From: an uncultured Eubacterium sp.
GTDB taxonomy: Bacteria > Bacillota > Clostridia > Oscillospirales > Acutalibacteraceae
Direction of reading: 5' to 3'
DNA: 22,178 nucleotides
NCBI GenBank assembly: GCA_905233805.1
Contig: CAJOER010000003.1
Coordinates: 1-22,178 of the forward strand
Shown piece after piece: positions 10,927-19,889 of this stretch. The first letter of the stretch is position 1, and the number at the start of each line of letters is the position of its first letter. Below the pieces are notes generated by a model that saw only the letters and a list, made by a program, of their open reading frames with translations, was not told the DNA's origin and searched no databases. A program made the translations under genes and the position numbers.

Positions 10927-13900
10927 ATGAAAAAAATAATCAGTATTATTCTTTCTGTTGCAATGCTTGTTACTGTAACGGCGGGCATAGATTTCAGCGC
11001 ATACGCCGCTTACATTACGGGCATTGAGTTTGAACCGACAGAGGATTGCTTTACCTATGAGGACTGCCACGCCTACGACGTAACCGAGGACGGCAGAACC
11101 TATAAGTACTACCAGTATAACGAGTGGGACTTAATGTGGGAAGGCTATAAGATTATCGTTAATTACAGCGACTCCTCAAAAGAGGTTTTCACCTGCGGTG
11201 ATATCCACGAGGAGGAGGACTGGTTTGAGCTCGGCTATAAATCCGACAGGGGCAACATCCTCGACGTCGGAAGCGATTTGAGCGTCGATACTCACCAGAG
11301 CCCCGACAACGTATGGGAGGTAAACAACACCTACCCCGTTGATTTGATTTATAAAAACGGCTCAAGCGAGTATTCCGTAAGCTATAACGTTTCAATTATA
11401 CCGAACCCCGTTGACTCAATTTCCGTAAGTTCTGAGCGCGATATCGTTCTTTTTGAAAACGTCTGCGGCAACTGGGAAAAGGATGAAAACGACAATGATT
11501 ATTTCCGTTACTGGACCAACGAGAGTTATTTCCATTACGCGGGCGTTCAGATTACCGTTAATTTCTCAGACGGAACGACGAAAACCTATTCCTATACGAA
11601 AGACAACTGGAAGCCCGTTGACGGGGAAGGAAACGAGATTAATGACGACTGGCTTGAATATAACTTTCTTCAGGGCAGAGACCACTACACAGTCGGCTCT
11701 GAAAACAGGGCTTATTTCGGCTATTACGGTAAAGAGGATTATTTTAACGTAACCGTAGCCAAAGGCGGCGACGTTGACGAGGGTGAACTGAATATTGACG
11801 AAACCGTTCAGTCGCTTTATTACTCAGATGAAAAGCATACCTATACCTTTACCCCCGACCACGACGGCGCATACCGCTTTGATGACAGCCTTATTGACAG
11901 AATTGTTTACGACGGCGAATTCTCATACAGTATGACCTGCGGCGAAGAGAACGTTGACTGCATAAGCGAAGACCCGCTGCTCTTCAGCCTTGAGGGCGGA
12001 AAGACCTATGAATTTACCGTAATGAACAACCGCGATGACGAGATGCGCATTGAATATCTCTGCGTAAGAGAAACCGCCGCGGTATCCTCCTTTACCTACA
12101 CCCCCGCAAACGGAAACAGCGTTTATGCGGGCGACGTAGCTACCGACGATTTCATTTACAACGAGGGCAATAAAATCAGCCTCACCCTTTCAAACGGCGA
12201 AAGCGAAGTATTCACCGTTAACGAGAATTCCGATTACGTCTGCGAAAGCGGAGAGCGCATTGAGGATTATTGCAGAAACCGCGGCATAGAAAATATGGAC
12301 TGCCGTCCGCACTGTATCCCCAACTACTCGCCGTGGGAAACGAACAAGGAATCCTATATTACAATCGAAATTGCCAACGCAAAAACAAGATTTGACGTAA
12401 ACGTTACCGAATCCGACATAAAGTCGATATCCTACGAAACCGCCGAACCCCTTGAGGTTTACGAGGGTACGAGCCGTACCGAGGATTACTGGGACGAATA
12501 CGGCAGACACGAATACGAATATTACGATTTCTCAAAGTGGGACCTTGAGCGTAACGATAACGCTATAACGGTTACCTATCTTGATAATACTTCCGAAACC
12601 TTCAGCCTCAAATGGATTCACGACGAGGGCGAATGGGAAGATTATCCCGTTTATATTTCCGATGAGGGAAACAAAATCTTTACAAAAGACCTCTACCTTC
12701 TTTTTGAGCAGGATTACGAGCATCAGTGGAGCGCAGGAAACAGCTATCCGATAACCGTTATGTATCACGGAAAATCGGATACCGTTAACGTCAGCGTAGC
12801 GGCTAACCCCGTTGAAAGCATTTCCGCCGAGCTTGAAGAAAACATCAAGCTTTACGAGGGATTCTTCTGCGACGAGGAATACGACGAAGAAAACGACGAG
12901 CACTGGTACAACTATTGGTGGAACAACGATTTTCTTAAGTTCAGCAATCCTACTATCACGGTTAATTTTGTCAGCGGAGACTCCGTAGTATATCACTGCG
13001 AGGACGACCATTGGGTTCCCGTTGACGAGGACGGAAACGAAATCAACGAAAGATTTTTCGACTTCCGCTTTGATAACCAGCACGATAAGCACTATACGGT
13101 CGGAACCGACAACGCTGCGGTTATAAGCTATTACGGTAAAACCTGCGAGGTTCCCGTTGAGGTTATCGCCTCCGATACCGTTAACGAGGGCGAGCTTCAG
13201 CTTGACAAAGACCACAGGGGACTTTACTTCCCCTCTCCCGTTCACGTCTTTACCTTTACGCCTGCTGAAAGCGGCGCATACGTTCTTGACAACAGCCTTT
13301 CAGACAGGCTGAGATGGGACAGCTATGACTACGAATACACCCTTTACTGCGAGGAGGACGGCGAATTTCTTGAGCCGCTTAACGGCGGAGAGCTTTCGTT
13401 TATGCTTACCGCGGACAAAACCTACACTCTTAAAGTAAGGAGATACAACGGCGGAACGGGTATTGAGTATCTTACGCTCAGAAAGACCGTCGGAATCACC
13501 GATTTTGACTTCATCTACCGTCCGTCAAACGGCGTAATTACAGTGTTTGACGGCGACTATAGCGACGACGCGCTTCTTTACAGAAAGGGCAATAAGCTCG
13601 TCGTAACCTTTACCGACGGAACGCAGAAAACCTATACCTGCTATTCCGAAAGCGGAACGGGCTTATACAACAACCCCGACGAGTGGTACTATGCCGACGA
13701 CGAGGGTAACCGCCTTAACGAATTACTTGACGAAATAGACGCCGTAGGCGAGCACAGACCTTACGGCTATCCGAGCGACGAGCCGTGGGATATAAATAAA
13801 GAGGCGTCTTACACCATCGGCTTCGGCGGTATTGAAAAATCATACCCCGTAACCGTTGAACCCTCTCCCGTTGATTCAATCGAGGTCACTCTCGCAAACG

Positions 13901-16900
13901 ATGTAAAGGTCTACGAGGGTACCGCCGAGCACGTCGGTATGCCCTATAACGGCGCATGGCGCGAATATATGCGCTATAACGTTGACCCGTGGCTCGTATT
14001 AAGCGAAGGCACTAAGGTTAAGGTTAACTGGGTCGACGGCGAGCCCACAACCTACGTTTGCCGCTGGGTTGAGGAATACGACGACCTCGTTATGGTTTCC
14101 GAAACCGATGAAGAGGACGTTGAGTTTATACCGCAGTTCGTAGTGCGCGACAATCAGAGCCCCGACAACGAATGGGAGGTAGGTCAGAATTACACCGTTA
14201 ACTTCTCATATATCGGCGCAGACGTCGACCTTCCCGTAAGCGTTGTACCGAGCCCGATTGAAAGCGTATCCGTTTCCCTTGCTTCGCCCGTTACGCTCTT
14301 CAGAAACTGCAACGGCGAAACGAGATACGACGGCGAGACCGATTCGGAATTCTTCGAGTATCGGTCCGACAGAAACTATCTGAGAAAGGCTGACCCCGTT
14401 ATTAAGGTCAAGCCCGTTAACGGTGATGAAATAAGCTATACCTTCAGGGGCTATAGCTGGGTTCCCGTTGATGAGGACGGAAACGAGCTTAACGACAGAT
14501 ATTTCGATTTCCGCTTTGAGCAGTACGGAACGCCCGAAAAGAACGAAACCCCCGAGGCTTACGTTTATTACTTCGGAAAGCGCGCCGAGGTTCCCGTTCA
14601 GGTTGAGGACAAGCACGACGTTGACGATGGCGCAATCACTATGTTTGAGATGTCAAGGGTGCTCTTCATATCCGACGAGCAGCACACCCTGACCTTCACT
14701 CCCGAACGCTCTGGTGCGTATATCCTTGAGGAAAGCCTCATTCATCAGGTTATCGAAAACCACGGCGACTATGACTTCTCCGTAACGTATAACGGCGCAG
14801 AGCTTGAAAGCATAAAGGACGACCGCTTCATCTATAACCTTGAAGCGGGAAAGACCTATACAGTTAACGTACGCTGCGATAATACTCCGCGCCTTGAAAT
14901 GATAAGCGTATATCCCTTCGTTTACGTTTCGGATATTAAGTTTACTCCCGCTGAAGCGATTAGCGTAAACGAGGGCGATATTCACGGCGAGGACCTTATC
15001 TACCGTCTCGGCAATACACTTAAGGTTACCCTTTCAAACGGCGACGAGAAAACCTTTACAGCAACCGACGGCGGCTGGAGATATATGAACTCCGAAGGCC
15101 TTGACATTTATGACTGGCTCCGTGATGAAAATATAGACGACCCCGAGCTTGAATGTCAGCCGAGCTCCGACCCGTGGACTTACGGCGGAGACGCTTATAT
15201 TACGGTAAAAATAGGCGAGGCTCAGACAACCTGCCCCGTTACCGTTTCGCAGTCAACCGTAAATTCAATAAGCTACACTCCCGCAAAGCCGCTTGAGCTC
15301 ACAGACAGCCTTGTCTGGAACTTTGAGGAGAACGGAGAGAACCGTTGTGAAATCAACGATTTGATTTTCAGAGCGGGCGACGTGCTTACGGTCAATTACA
15401 AAAACGGAAGCACCGTAAACTACACATATAAAAACGATACCGAGTTTGAAAACGAAAACGACCCCGACGACGTTATCACTCCGTGGGTTACCTACAATGA
15501 CAGGGTTCATTACAAGGCGGGCGACACCGTTAACATTGATGTTCACTATCAGACGGGAAGCGCTCCGATTACCGCAACCGTAATCGAATGTCCCGTTCAG
15601 AGCGTAGCCTATACTCCTGCTAATCCCTTCGTCTTTGAAAAAGAGACCGACGGCGAGTGGAGAAGCAGAACGGTACATAACGACGAAACGGACGAATATG
15701 AAACCGAAAATTTCTTCTGTTACAACGGAAAAGACCTTTTCGAGGAAGGAAGCAAATTTGAAATAACCTATAAAGAGGGCGGAACCAAGACCTATATTTC
15801 CGACGGCAATAATTTCATTTGCGGAGAAGATATTCTCGATAACGGACACATCAACGCCCTCTGGGGACGCGACCAGTATGAACGCCCCTACGTTGAAGGA
15901 TATAATAACATCATATACGTAGGTTATATGGCGGTTCAGTGTCCCGTTAAGGTTGCCGTAGTTGACAGCAGCTGGACAATGCTTGCCGAGGCAATAGTAA
16001 ACCACAAAACGATAGCCGACGGCGAAACCGTTTCGGTTGAACCCGACACAAAGCTGTTCTTCTGCTTTAACACGGGCGACGACAATATGGCTCACGGCGT
16101 AGCTCCGCTCGTTGGCTTCAGCGACGGATATGACGAGGGAACGCTTAAAGCGGCGGGCTTTACAACCCAGACGGGCAACGCCGCTGACCTCGGCTACGGG
16201 GGCTACAACGAGGGCACCTTCGGTCTTGAGGTAAGCACGGAAAACCTCACGCCGGGTACTGAAGGAACGCTTTACTACTATCTCTACGAGCTTCCCGAAA
16301 ACTTCAGCTTCGACAGCTTCGATTTCGTTAATACTCCACACGTTCTTGAAAAATCGCTTAAAATAAGGGTAATCGACCACGAGTGGGAGGAGAGCGAAAA
16401 AGTTGCGGCAACCTGTACGGCTCAGGGTTATACGGTATATACCTGCAAAAACTGCGGAAAGACTTATACCGATTATTCAGACGCTCTCGGTCACGACTGG
16501 GTTAAGGGCAATACCGTAGCTCCTACCTGTACGGCGGCGGGATATACAAATTATTCCTGCTCGCGCTGCGAAGCTACCAAGACTGGCGACGCGGTTGCAG
16601 CTCTCGGTCATAACCACGTACAGACGGACCTCGTCGCTCCCACCTGTACCAAGCAGGGCTATACAGTATATACCTGCACTCGCTGCACGGACAGCTACAA
16701 GGGCGATTTCGTTCCCGTAAAAGGACATTCCTGGGATGAGGGCAAGGTAACAAAAGCGGCAACCTATACCGAAGCCGGCGTGAAGACCTTTACCTGTAAA
16801 TCGTGCGGCGCAACAAAAACCGAAGCAATTCCTAAGCTGAACAAACTTAATAAGCCCATGACGGTAAAGGCTGTTAAGAAAACCTACACGGTAGCCGAGG

Positions 16901-17148
16901 TTACAAAGAAGGCTAAGAAGTTCAAGGGCGTAAGCGTAAAGAACGCCAAGGGAACGGTTACATATTCCGCAAAGGCTGCAAACGCAAAGAGCAAAAAGGT
17001 TCTCAAGTTTGATAAAAAAGGAAATATAACCGTTAAGAAGGGAACCAAGAGAGGTACCTATAAAGCCAAAATTACCGTAAAAGCAAAAGGAACTACGGCT
17101 TATAAACCGTTAACAAAAGTCGTAAGCGTTAAAATAGTTGTAAGATAA
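10927..17148 (+). CDS. Giant secreted multi-repeat surface protein
   Basis: A 2073-residue exported protein. The start is the ATG at 10927, directly after AAGGAGTGAG; the frame is also open to a TTG at 10903, which has no such site. Residues 1-27 are a Sec signal ending SAYA. Three copies of a roughly 470-residue block follow (about 11011-12419, 12420-13866, 13867-15249). Each has two Ig-like domains (for example VYEGT..., then WxPVDEDGNEIN), a PPC-like domain (FTFTPAESGAYVL) and a third Ig-like domain (RKGNKLVVTFTDGTQKTYTC). Two further related domains follow (15250-15960), then a unique domain, four 38-39-residue cysteine repeats (16378-16839) and a lysine-rich tail (16843-17148) with GTYKAKITVKAKG. 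The body is very rich in Asp and Glu and the tail is basic. There is no LPXTG motif or SLH domain. A role in adhesion or substrate binding is likely; no enzyme motif was found. Confidence 0.85.
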   Translation: MKKIISIILSVAMLVTVTAGIDFSAYAAYITGIEFEPTEDCFTYEDCHAYDVTEDGRTYKYYQYNEWDLMWEGYKIIVNYSDSSKEVFTCGDIHEEEDWFELGYKSDRGNILDVGSDLSVDTHQSPDNVWEVNNTYPVDLIYKNGSSEYSVSYNVSIIPNPVDSISVSSERDIVLFENVCGNWEKDENDNDYFRYWTNESYFHYAGVQITVNFSDGTTKTYSYTKDNWKPVDGEGNEINDDWLEYNFLQGRDHYTVGSENRAYFGYYGKEDYFNVTVAKGGDVDEGELNIDETVQSLYYSDEKHTYTFTPDHDGAYRFDDSLIDRIVYDGEFSYSMTCGEENVDCISEDPLLFSLEGGKTYEFTVMNNRDDEMRIEYLCVRETAAVSSFTYTPANGNSVYAGDVATDDFIYNEGNKISLTLSNGESEVFTVNENSDYVCESGERIEDYCRNRGIENMDCRPHCIPNYSPWETNKESYITIEIANAKTRFDVNVTESDIKSISYETAEPLEVYEGTSRTEDYWDEYGRHEYEYYDFSKWDLERNDNAITVTYLDNTSETFSLKWIHDEGEWEDYPVYISDEGNKIFTKDLYLLFEQDYEHQWSAGNSYPITVMYHGKSDTVNVSVAANPVESISAELEENIKLYEGFFCDEEYDEENDEHWYNYWWNNDFLKFSNPTITVNFVSGDSVVYHCEDDHWVPVDEDGNEINERFFDFRFDNQHDKHYTVGTDNAAVISYYGKTCEVPVEVIASDTVNEGELQLDKDHRGLYFPSPVHVFTFTPAESGAYVLDNSLSDRLRWDSYDYEYTLYCEEDGEFLEPLNGGELSFMLTADKTYTLKVRRYNGGTGIEYLTLRKTVGITDFDFIYRPSNGVITVFDGDYSDDALLYRKGNKLVVTFTDGTQKTYTCYSESGTGLYNNPDEWYYADDEGNRLNELLDEIDAVGEHRPYGYPSDEPWDINKEASYTIGFGGIEKSYPVTVEPSPVDSIEVTLANDVKVYEGTAEHVGMPYNGAWREYMRYNVDPWLVLSEGTKVKVNWVDGEPTTYVCRWVEEYDDLVMVSETDEEDVEFIPQFVVRDNQSPDNEWEVGQNYTVNFSYIGADVDLPVSVVPSPIESVSVSLASPVTLFRNCNGETRYDGETDSEFFEYRSDRNYLRKADPVIKVKPVNGDEISYTFRGYSWVPVDEDGNELNDRYFDFRFEQYGTPEKNETPEAYVYYFGKRAEVPVQVEDKHDVDDGAITMFEMSRVLFISDEQHTLTFTPERSGAYILEESLIHQVIENHGDYDFSVTYNGAELESIKDDRFIYNLEAGKTYTVNVRCDNTPRLEMISVYPFVYVSDIKFTPAEAISVNEGDIHGEDLIYRLGNTLKVTLSNGDEKTFTATDGGWRYMNSEGLDIYDWLRDENIDDPELECQPSSDPWTYGGDAYITVKIGEAQTTCPVTVSQSTVNSISYTPAKPLELTDSLVWNFEENGENRCEINDLIFRAGDVLTVNYKNGSTVNYTYKNDTEFENENDPDDVITPWVTYNDRVHYKAGDTVNIDVHYQTGSAPITATVIECPVQSVAYTPANPFVFEKETDGEWRSRTVHNDETDEYETENFFCYNGKDLFEEGSKFEITYKEGGTKTYISDGNNFICGEDILDNGHINALWGRDQYERPYVEGYNNIIYVGYMAVQCPVKVAVVDSSWTMLAEAIVNHKTIADGETVSVEPDTKLFFCFNTGDDNMAHGVAPLVGFSDGYDEGTLKAAGFTTQTGNAADLGYGGYNEGTFGLEVSTENLTPGTEGTLYYYLYELPENFSFDSFDFVNTPHVLEKSLKIRVIDHEWEESEKVAATCTAQGYTVYTCKNCGKTYTDYSDALGHDWVKGNTVAPTCTAAGYTNYSCSRCEATKTGDAVAALGHNHVQTDLVAPTCTKQGYTVYTCTRCTDSYKGDFVPVKGHSWDEGKVTKAATYTEAGVKTFTCKSCGATKTEAIPKLNKLNKPMTVKAVKKTYTVAEVTKKAKKFKGVSVKNAKGTVTYSAKAANAKSKKVLKFDKKGNITVKKGTKRGTYKAKITVKAKGTTAYKPLTKVVSVKIVVR
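11011..15249 (+). repeat. Three tandem copies of a ~1.4-kb intragenic repeat
   Basis: Equivalent landmarks recur at about 11407, 12806 and 14245 (second domain, beginning PVDSIS, PVESIS, PIESVS) and about 11766, 13168 and 14611 (third domain, DVDEGEL, TVNEGEL, DVDDGAI). Copies are clearly diverged in protein sequence, so the duplications are old and not recent slippage. Confidence 0.8.
16378..16839 (+). repeat. Four cysteine-rich repeats near the C-terminus of the giant protein
   Basis: Units begin at 16378, 16492, 16609 and 16726, 38-39 residues each, on the pattern H-x-W/H ... A-x-C-T-x2-G-Y-T-x-Y-x-C-x2-C ... G. Each has one cysteine followed by CxxC, suggesting metal binding or disulfides. 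In the fourth unit the first cysteine is replaced (AATYTEAG), so it has only the CxxC pair. Confidence 0.85.
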
Positions 17149-17156
17149 ATTATTAA

Positions 17157-17179
17157 AAGGGAGGGCGCCGCCCTCCCTT
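17157..17179 (+). terminator. GC-rich hairpin after the giant gene
   Basis: AAGGGAGGGC (17157-17166), loop GCC, GCCCTCCCTT (17170-17179), a perfect 10-bp stem. It lacks a good T-run, so it is either a weak terminator or a 3'-end stabiliser. Confidence 0.6.
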
Positions 17180-17192
17180 AATCCTTAATAAA

Positions 17193-17217
17193 AAAAGCCT
17201 GTCGCTGACAGGCTTTT
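17193..17217. terminator. Bidirectional terminator between the giant gene and the GPH symporter
   Basis: AAAAGCCTGTC (17193-17203), loop GCT and GACAGGCTTTT (17207-17217), with T-rich flank on the plus strand and a run of Ts on the minus strand. It can end both convergent genes. Confidence 0.85.
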
Positions 17218-17226
17218 ATTTTTATG

Positions 17227-18735
17227 TTATTCGCTGATTGAATATCCTCTTGCCTCTCTCTGAGCTGCAAGCTCCTCCTGCATTTTCTTCTTGTTCTCGC
17301 CCGAAAGCTTGTAGAAGAACATCGGGATTGAACAGAGAAGCATTGAAAGTCCGGGGATAAGCGATACAAGCGAGAACATAGCGAAGTTCTGGCTTCTCGT
17401 AAGCTCCGTCGCTGCCTTTATTGCCTCGCTGTTGAGCATTTCCGCGGGGTCAATCTTGATTATCCAGTACGCAACTACGATACCGCAGGTCGAAAGCGCC
17501 GAGCCGAACTTGTTGATAAGTCCCTGGCACGCCGAGCCGAGCGCGTTGTCGCGGTGTCCCGTTTTAAGCTCCATATAATCAAGACAGTCATAAATCATCG
17601 CGATTGAAATTGTGTTAATTACGCCGAGCGGGATGCACTGAATAAGAATAAACGGAATACAGATATAAAGATTGTTTGTAAACCACGCGATAAGCGTCGT
17701 GAATATACTTGCCACAAAGCCCGCAAGACAGGTAGTGATAAGAAGCTTTTTGTAATCAAACTTCTTCATAAGCGTCGGCATAAGAAGCGTCGCGCCGAAC
17801 ATACCTACTACCGCGCAGAGCTGGAAGATAGTCTTAACCGTACTTACCGAGGCGGAAATCGCCGCCGTCTTTTCTTCAAGCGTCATATTAGTATAATCGG
17901 GGCCTATGTAAAACGCGTATCTTGCAACGTGAATTGCCGCCGCCTGAACCATATAACGTCCGCTTGAAAGAATACCCATTGCAATTACGAGGAGTAAGGG
18001 CTTACATGTGAATACCCTTTTAAGAGTCGACTCTTCGCCGGGCTGCTTTTTAGTCGGGGGAGGTACGGCTCTCTCTTTGATATGGAAGTATGAATTGACG
18101 TAAAGCACCATACCGATTGCAACAACCGTTACGGAAATAATTCTGTAAAGGTTCTTGTTGTACTGCTCGGGATTGCTCGCGTCAATTACCTTGGGAAGAA
18201 CTATACCGAAAATAAAGAAGAATATCTCGGGAAGCGCAGAACCTACGCTGTTCCAGATTTTCGCAAACGAAACAACCTGGCTTCTCTCGTCCGAGTTCGG
18301 GGTGATAACGTTGGGAATGCTCCAGAACGGAACGTCCGCCATTGTATACATCATGCCCCACATAACGTAAACGATTGCCGAGAATATCATAAGCTTCTTT
18401 CCCTCAATGCTCGGTGAGGAATACATAAGAAGCGTGAGAACCGTTACGGGTACCGCCGCAAAAAGAATATACGGCTTTAATTTACCCCACTTAGTTTCGT
18501 GCCTGTCTACGATTATACCCATAATCGGGTCGTTGATAGCGTCCCAAACACGCGCTAAAAGCATTAAAAGCAAAACGAACATAAGCGGAAGATGAAGAAC
18601 GTTTACATAATAGTCGCTGATGTAGCTTGACATCATCGCGTAAATCATTCCCTGTCCGAGTCCGCCAAGTGAGAACATCCACAGTTCTTTTTTGCCGACG
18701 TACTTTTTGGGAGCATATAAATCCTTACTGCTCAT
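17227..18735 (-). CDS. GPH-family sugar:cation symporter (second copy)
   Basis: A 502-residue inner-membrane carrier of the same family as the protein encoded at 5536-7032, but clearly diverged from it. Family features are FSLGGLGQGMIY in helix 1, ARVWDAINDPIMGIIVDRHE (about 61-80) and KWGKLKPYILF after helix 2, with about 12 hydrophobic helices. The D-x-x-x-DP-x-x-G-x-x-x-D pattern is complete here, whereas the other copy has lost the last Asp (GGIVAKRP). The C-terminus is a charged cytoplasmic tail (SGENKKKMQEELAAQREARG). The ATG at 18733-18735 follows GGAG. It has its own promoter just after the upstream metallophosphoesterase gene. The transported sugar is unknown. Confidence 0.9.
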   Translation of the reverse strand: MSSKDLYAPKKYVGKKELWMFSLGGLGQGMIYAMMSSYISDYYVNVLHLPLMFVLLLMLLARVWDAINDPIMGIIVDRHETKWGKLKPYILFAAVPVTVLTLLMYSSPSIEGKKLMIFSAIVYVMWGMMYTMADVPFWSIPNVITPNSDERSQVVSFAKIWNSVGSALPEIFFFIFGIVLPKVIDASNPEQYNKNLYRIISVTVVAIGMVLYVNSYFHIKERAVPPPTKKQPGEESTLKRVFTCKPLLLVIAMGILSSGRYMVQAAAIHVARYAFYIGPDYTNMTLEEKTAAISASVSTVKTIFQLCAVVGMFGATLLMPTLMKKFDYKKLLITTCLAGFVASIFTTLIAWFTNNLYICIPFILIQCIPLGVINTISIAMIYDCLDYMELKTGHRDNALGSACQGLINKFGSALSTCGIVVAYWIIKIDPAEMLNSEAIKAATELTRSQNFAMFSLVSLIPGLSMLLCSIPMFFYKLSGENKKKMQEELAAQREARGYSISE

Positions 18736-18767
18736 AAAAATTACTCCTTTAAAAAACTTATAGCTTA

Positions 18768-18796
18768 ATTATAAACTATACTTTATTATTTTTCAA
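18768..18796 (-). promoter_or_regulatory. Sigma-A promoter of the second GPH symporter
   Basis: On the minus strand, TTGAAA (plus-strand 18791-18796) and a perfect TATAAT (18768-18773) are separated by 17 bp. The -35 hexamer abuts the stop codon of the metallophosphoesterase gene, so the symporter can be expressed separately from it. Confidence 0.7.
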
Positions 18797-19765
18797 CTAT
18801 AATTCTATCGTAAAAGCAGAGTTTGAAACCGAATCTTCAACGTACCGTCCCTCACCGAAAACCCTCGATTTTCCGACTATCTTATCATTGTATACGCTGA
18901 AAACTATACCCTGCGAAAGCTTGTCGCACGGGCCGTGATTTAAAACGCCGACCGTCGGCACGCTCACCGCCTTTATATTTCCGAGGTCCTCGTATGTATA
19001 TTCCGATATTCCGTAATGAAGATGCCCCGTAATATAAATAACGTTCTTCCTCTTTTCAAGCACCGCGCGCAGCCTGTCATTGTCCCAGCCTACCGTTCCG
19101 CGCCATTTCCCGCGTCCGAGCCAGGTCATGGGCAGTCCGTTAGTGCCTTTAAGCGCCTGATGGTTGAAGACGAAAACGGGTTTGCTCCCGTCTGCCTCAT
19201 TAAGTTCTTTTTCAAGCCAGACAAGCTGTCTTTTGCTTATGTGTGTTCCCTCAAAGCACGTTCTGTCCGCGCCTAGGAAGATAAGTTTGTAGCCCTTCAA
19301 ATCATAAGAAAAACAGTAATGCTCATCGCTGCCTTTGACTCCGCCGTTAATTGACGAGAGGAAACAGTTGAACCTGTAAAGCTGCTTTTTATAATTCCTG
19401 AGTCTTATATCGTGATTGCCCGAAACCGCAAAGACCTTATCGATTTTATCATTTATTCCGTTGATAAGATACGCCGCTGTCTTGTATTCGCACTCCGCGC
19501 CGTATTCGGTAATATCCCCGAGTAAAAACAGCGCGTCAAAGCGTCCCCTCGCGTTATCAACGTCTCTGCACGCGGCGTAAACCCTCGCCGAACGCAGCGG
19601 GGATATGAACGAAATCTGCGGGTCGCCCCAGGCGATAAAATTAAGCTCGGCGTTTTCGTCGGCCTCTATCACTTCTTTTTTATCGGGCATGGGAATACTG
19701 CCGCCTTCAACAACCTTTGAAAGCGCTTTTATCATACCCTTATATATCTTTGAGGAAACACTCAT
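18797..19765 (-). CDS. Calcineurin-like metallophosphoesterase
   Basis: A 322-residue metal-dependent phosphoesterase, probably cytoplasmic; I see no signal peptide. Metal-binding motifs occur in order: WGDPQ (Asp48, Gln50), GDITE (Asp84), GNHD (Asn117, His118), VFNHQ (His202) and GHLH (His248, His250). Position 50 is Gln where most family members have His (DxH), as in the GDPQ subgroup that includes the CPPED1-type enzymes. The layout also resembles class III cyclic-nucleotide phosphodiesterases (CpdA), but nothing fixes the substrate. The ATG at 19763-19765 is preceded by GAGGTG. It is divergent from spoIIE, sharing a 124-base intergenic region with back-to-back promoters; a link to sporulation is possible but not shown. 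Confidence 0.85.
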   Translation of the reverse strand: MSVSSKIYKGMIKALSKVVEGGSIPMPDKKEVIEADENAELNFIAWGDPQISFISPLRSARVYAACRDVDNARGRFDALFLLGDITEYGAECEYKTAAYLINGINDKIDKVFAVSGNHDIRLRNYKKQLYRFNCFLSSINGGVKGSDEHYCFSYDLKGYKLIFLGADRTCFEGTHISKRQLVWLEKELNEADGSKPVFVFNHQALKGTNGLPMTWLGRGKWRGTVGWDNDRLRAVLEKRKNVIYITGHLHYGISEYTYEDLGNIKAVSVPTVGVLNHGPCDKLSQGIVFSVYNDKIVGKSRVFGEGRYVEDSVSNSAFTIEL

Positions 19766-19782
19766 TTCATCACCTCAACGGC

Positions 19783-19811
19783 ATTATAGCATAATTCACA
19801 CTTTTTGTAAA
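19783..19811 (-). promoter_or_regulatory. Sigma-A promoter of the metallophosphoesterase gene
   Basis: On the minus strand, TTTACA (plus-strand 19806-19811) is followed after 17 bp by a perfect TATAAT (19783-19788), about 17 bases before the start codon. Confidence 0.65.
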
Positions 19812-19823
19812 ACGCCCCGTTTT

Positions 19824-19856
19824 ATGACATATTTCGCGAGAGCGCTGTTATATAAT
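19824..19856 (+). promoter_or_regulatory. Candidate Spo0A-activated spoIIE promoter with a 21-bp spacer
   Basis: ATGACA (19824-19829) and a perfect TATAAT (19851-19856) are separated by 21 bp instead of 17. The Bacillus subtilis spoIIE promoter is known for the same unusual spacing and depends on Spo0A with sigma-A. Weak Spo0A-box-like heptamers (TTCGCGA at 19833, TGTAAAA at 19806; 5 of 7 matches each) lie nearby. Confidence 0.45.
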
Positions 19857-19889
19857 CGCTCATAGATTATTAAAACCGAGGAAAACATA

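Noticed and set aside
15265..16380. 371-codon open frame on the minus strand inside the giant repeat gene, and shorter ones at 12532-13245 and 14206-14616
   Set aside because: They recur at equivalent places of the repeats because of codon bias in the acidic sense-strand protein; there is no start context or recognisable domain.
16378..16839. CRISPR-like or recent tandem repeat array
   Set aside because: The regular 114-117-bp spacing is a protein repeat: the reading frame is kept and the DNA units are diverged, with no spacers.
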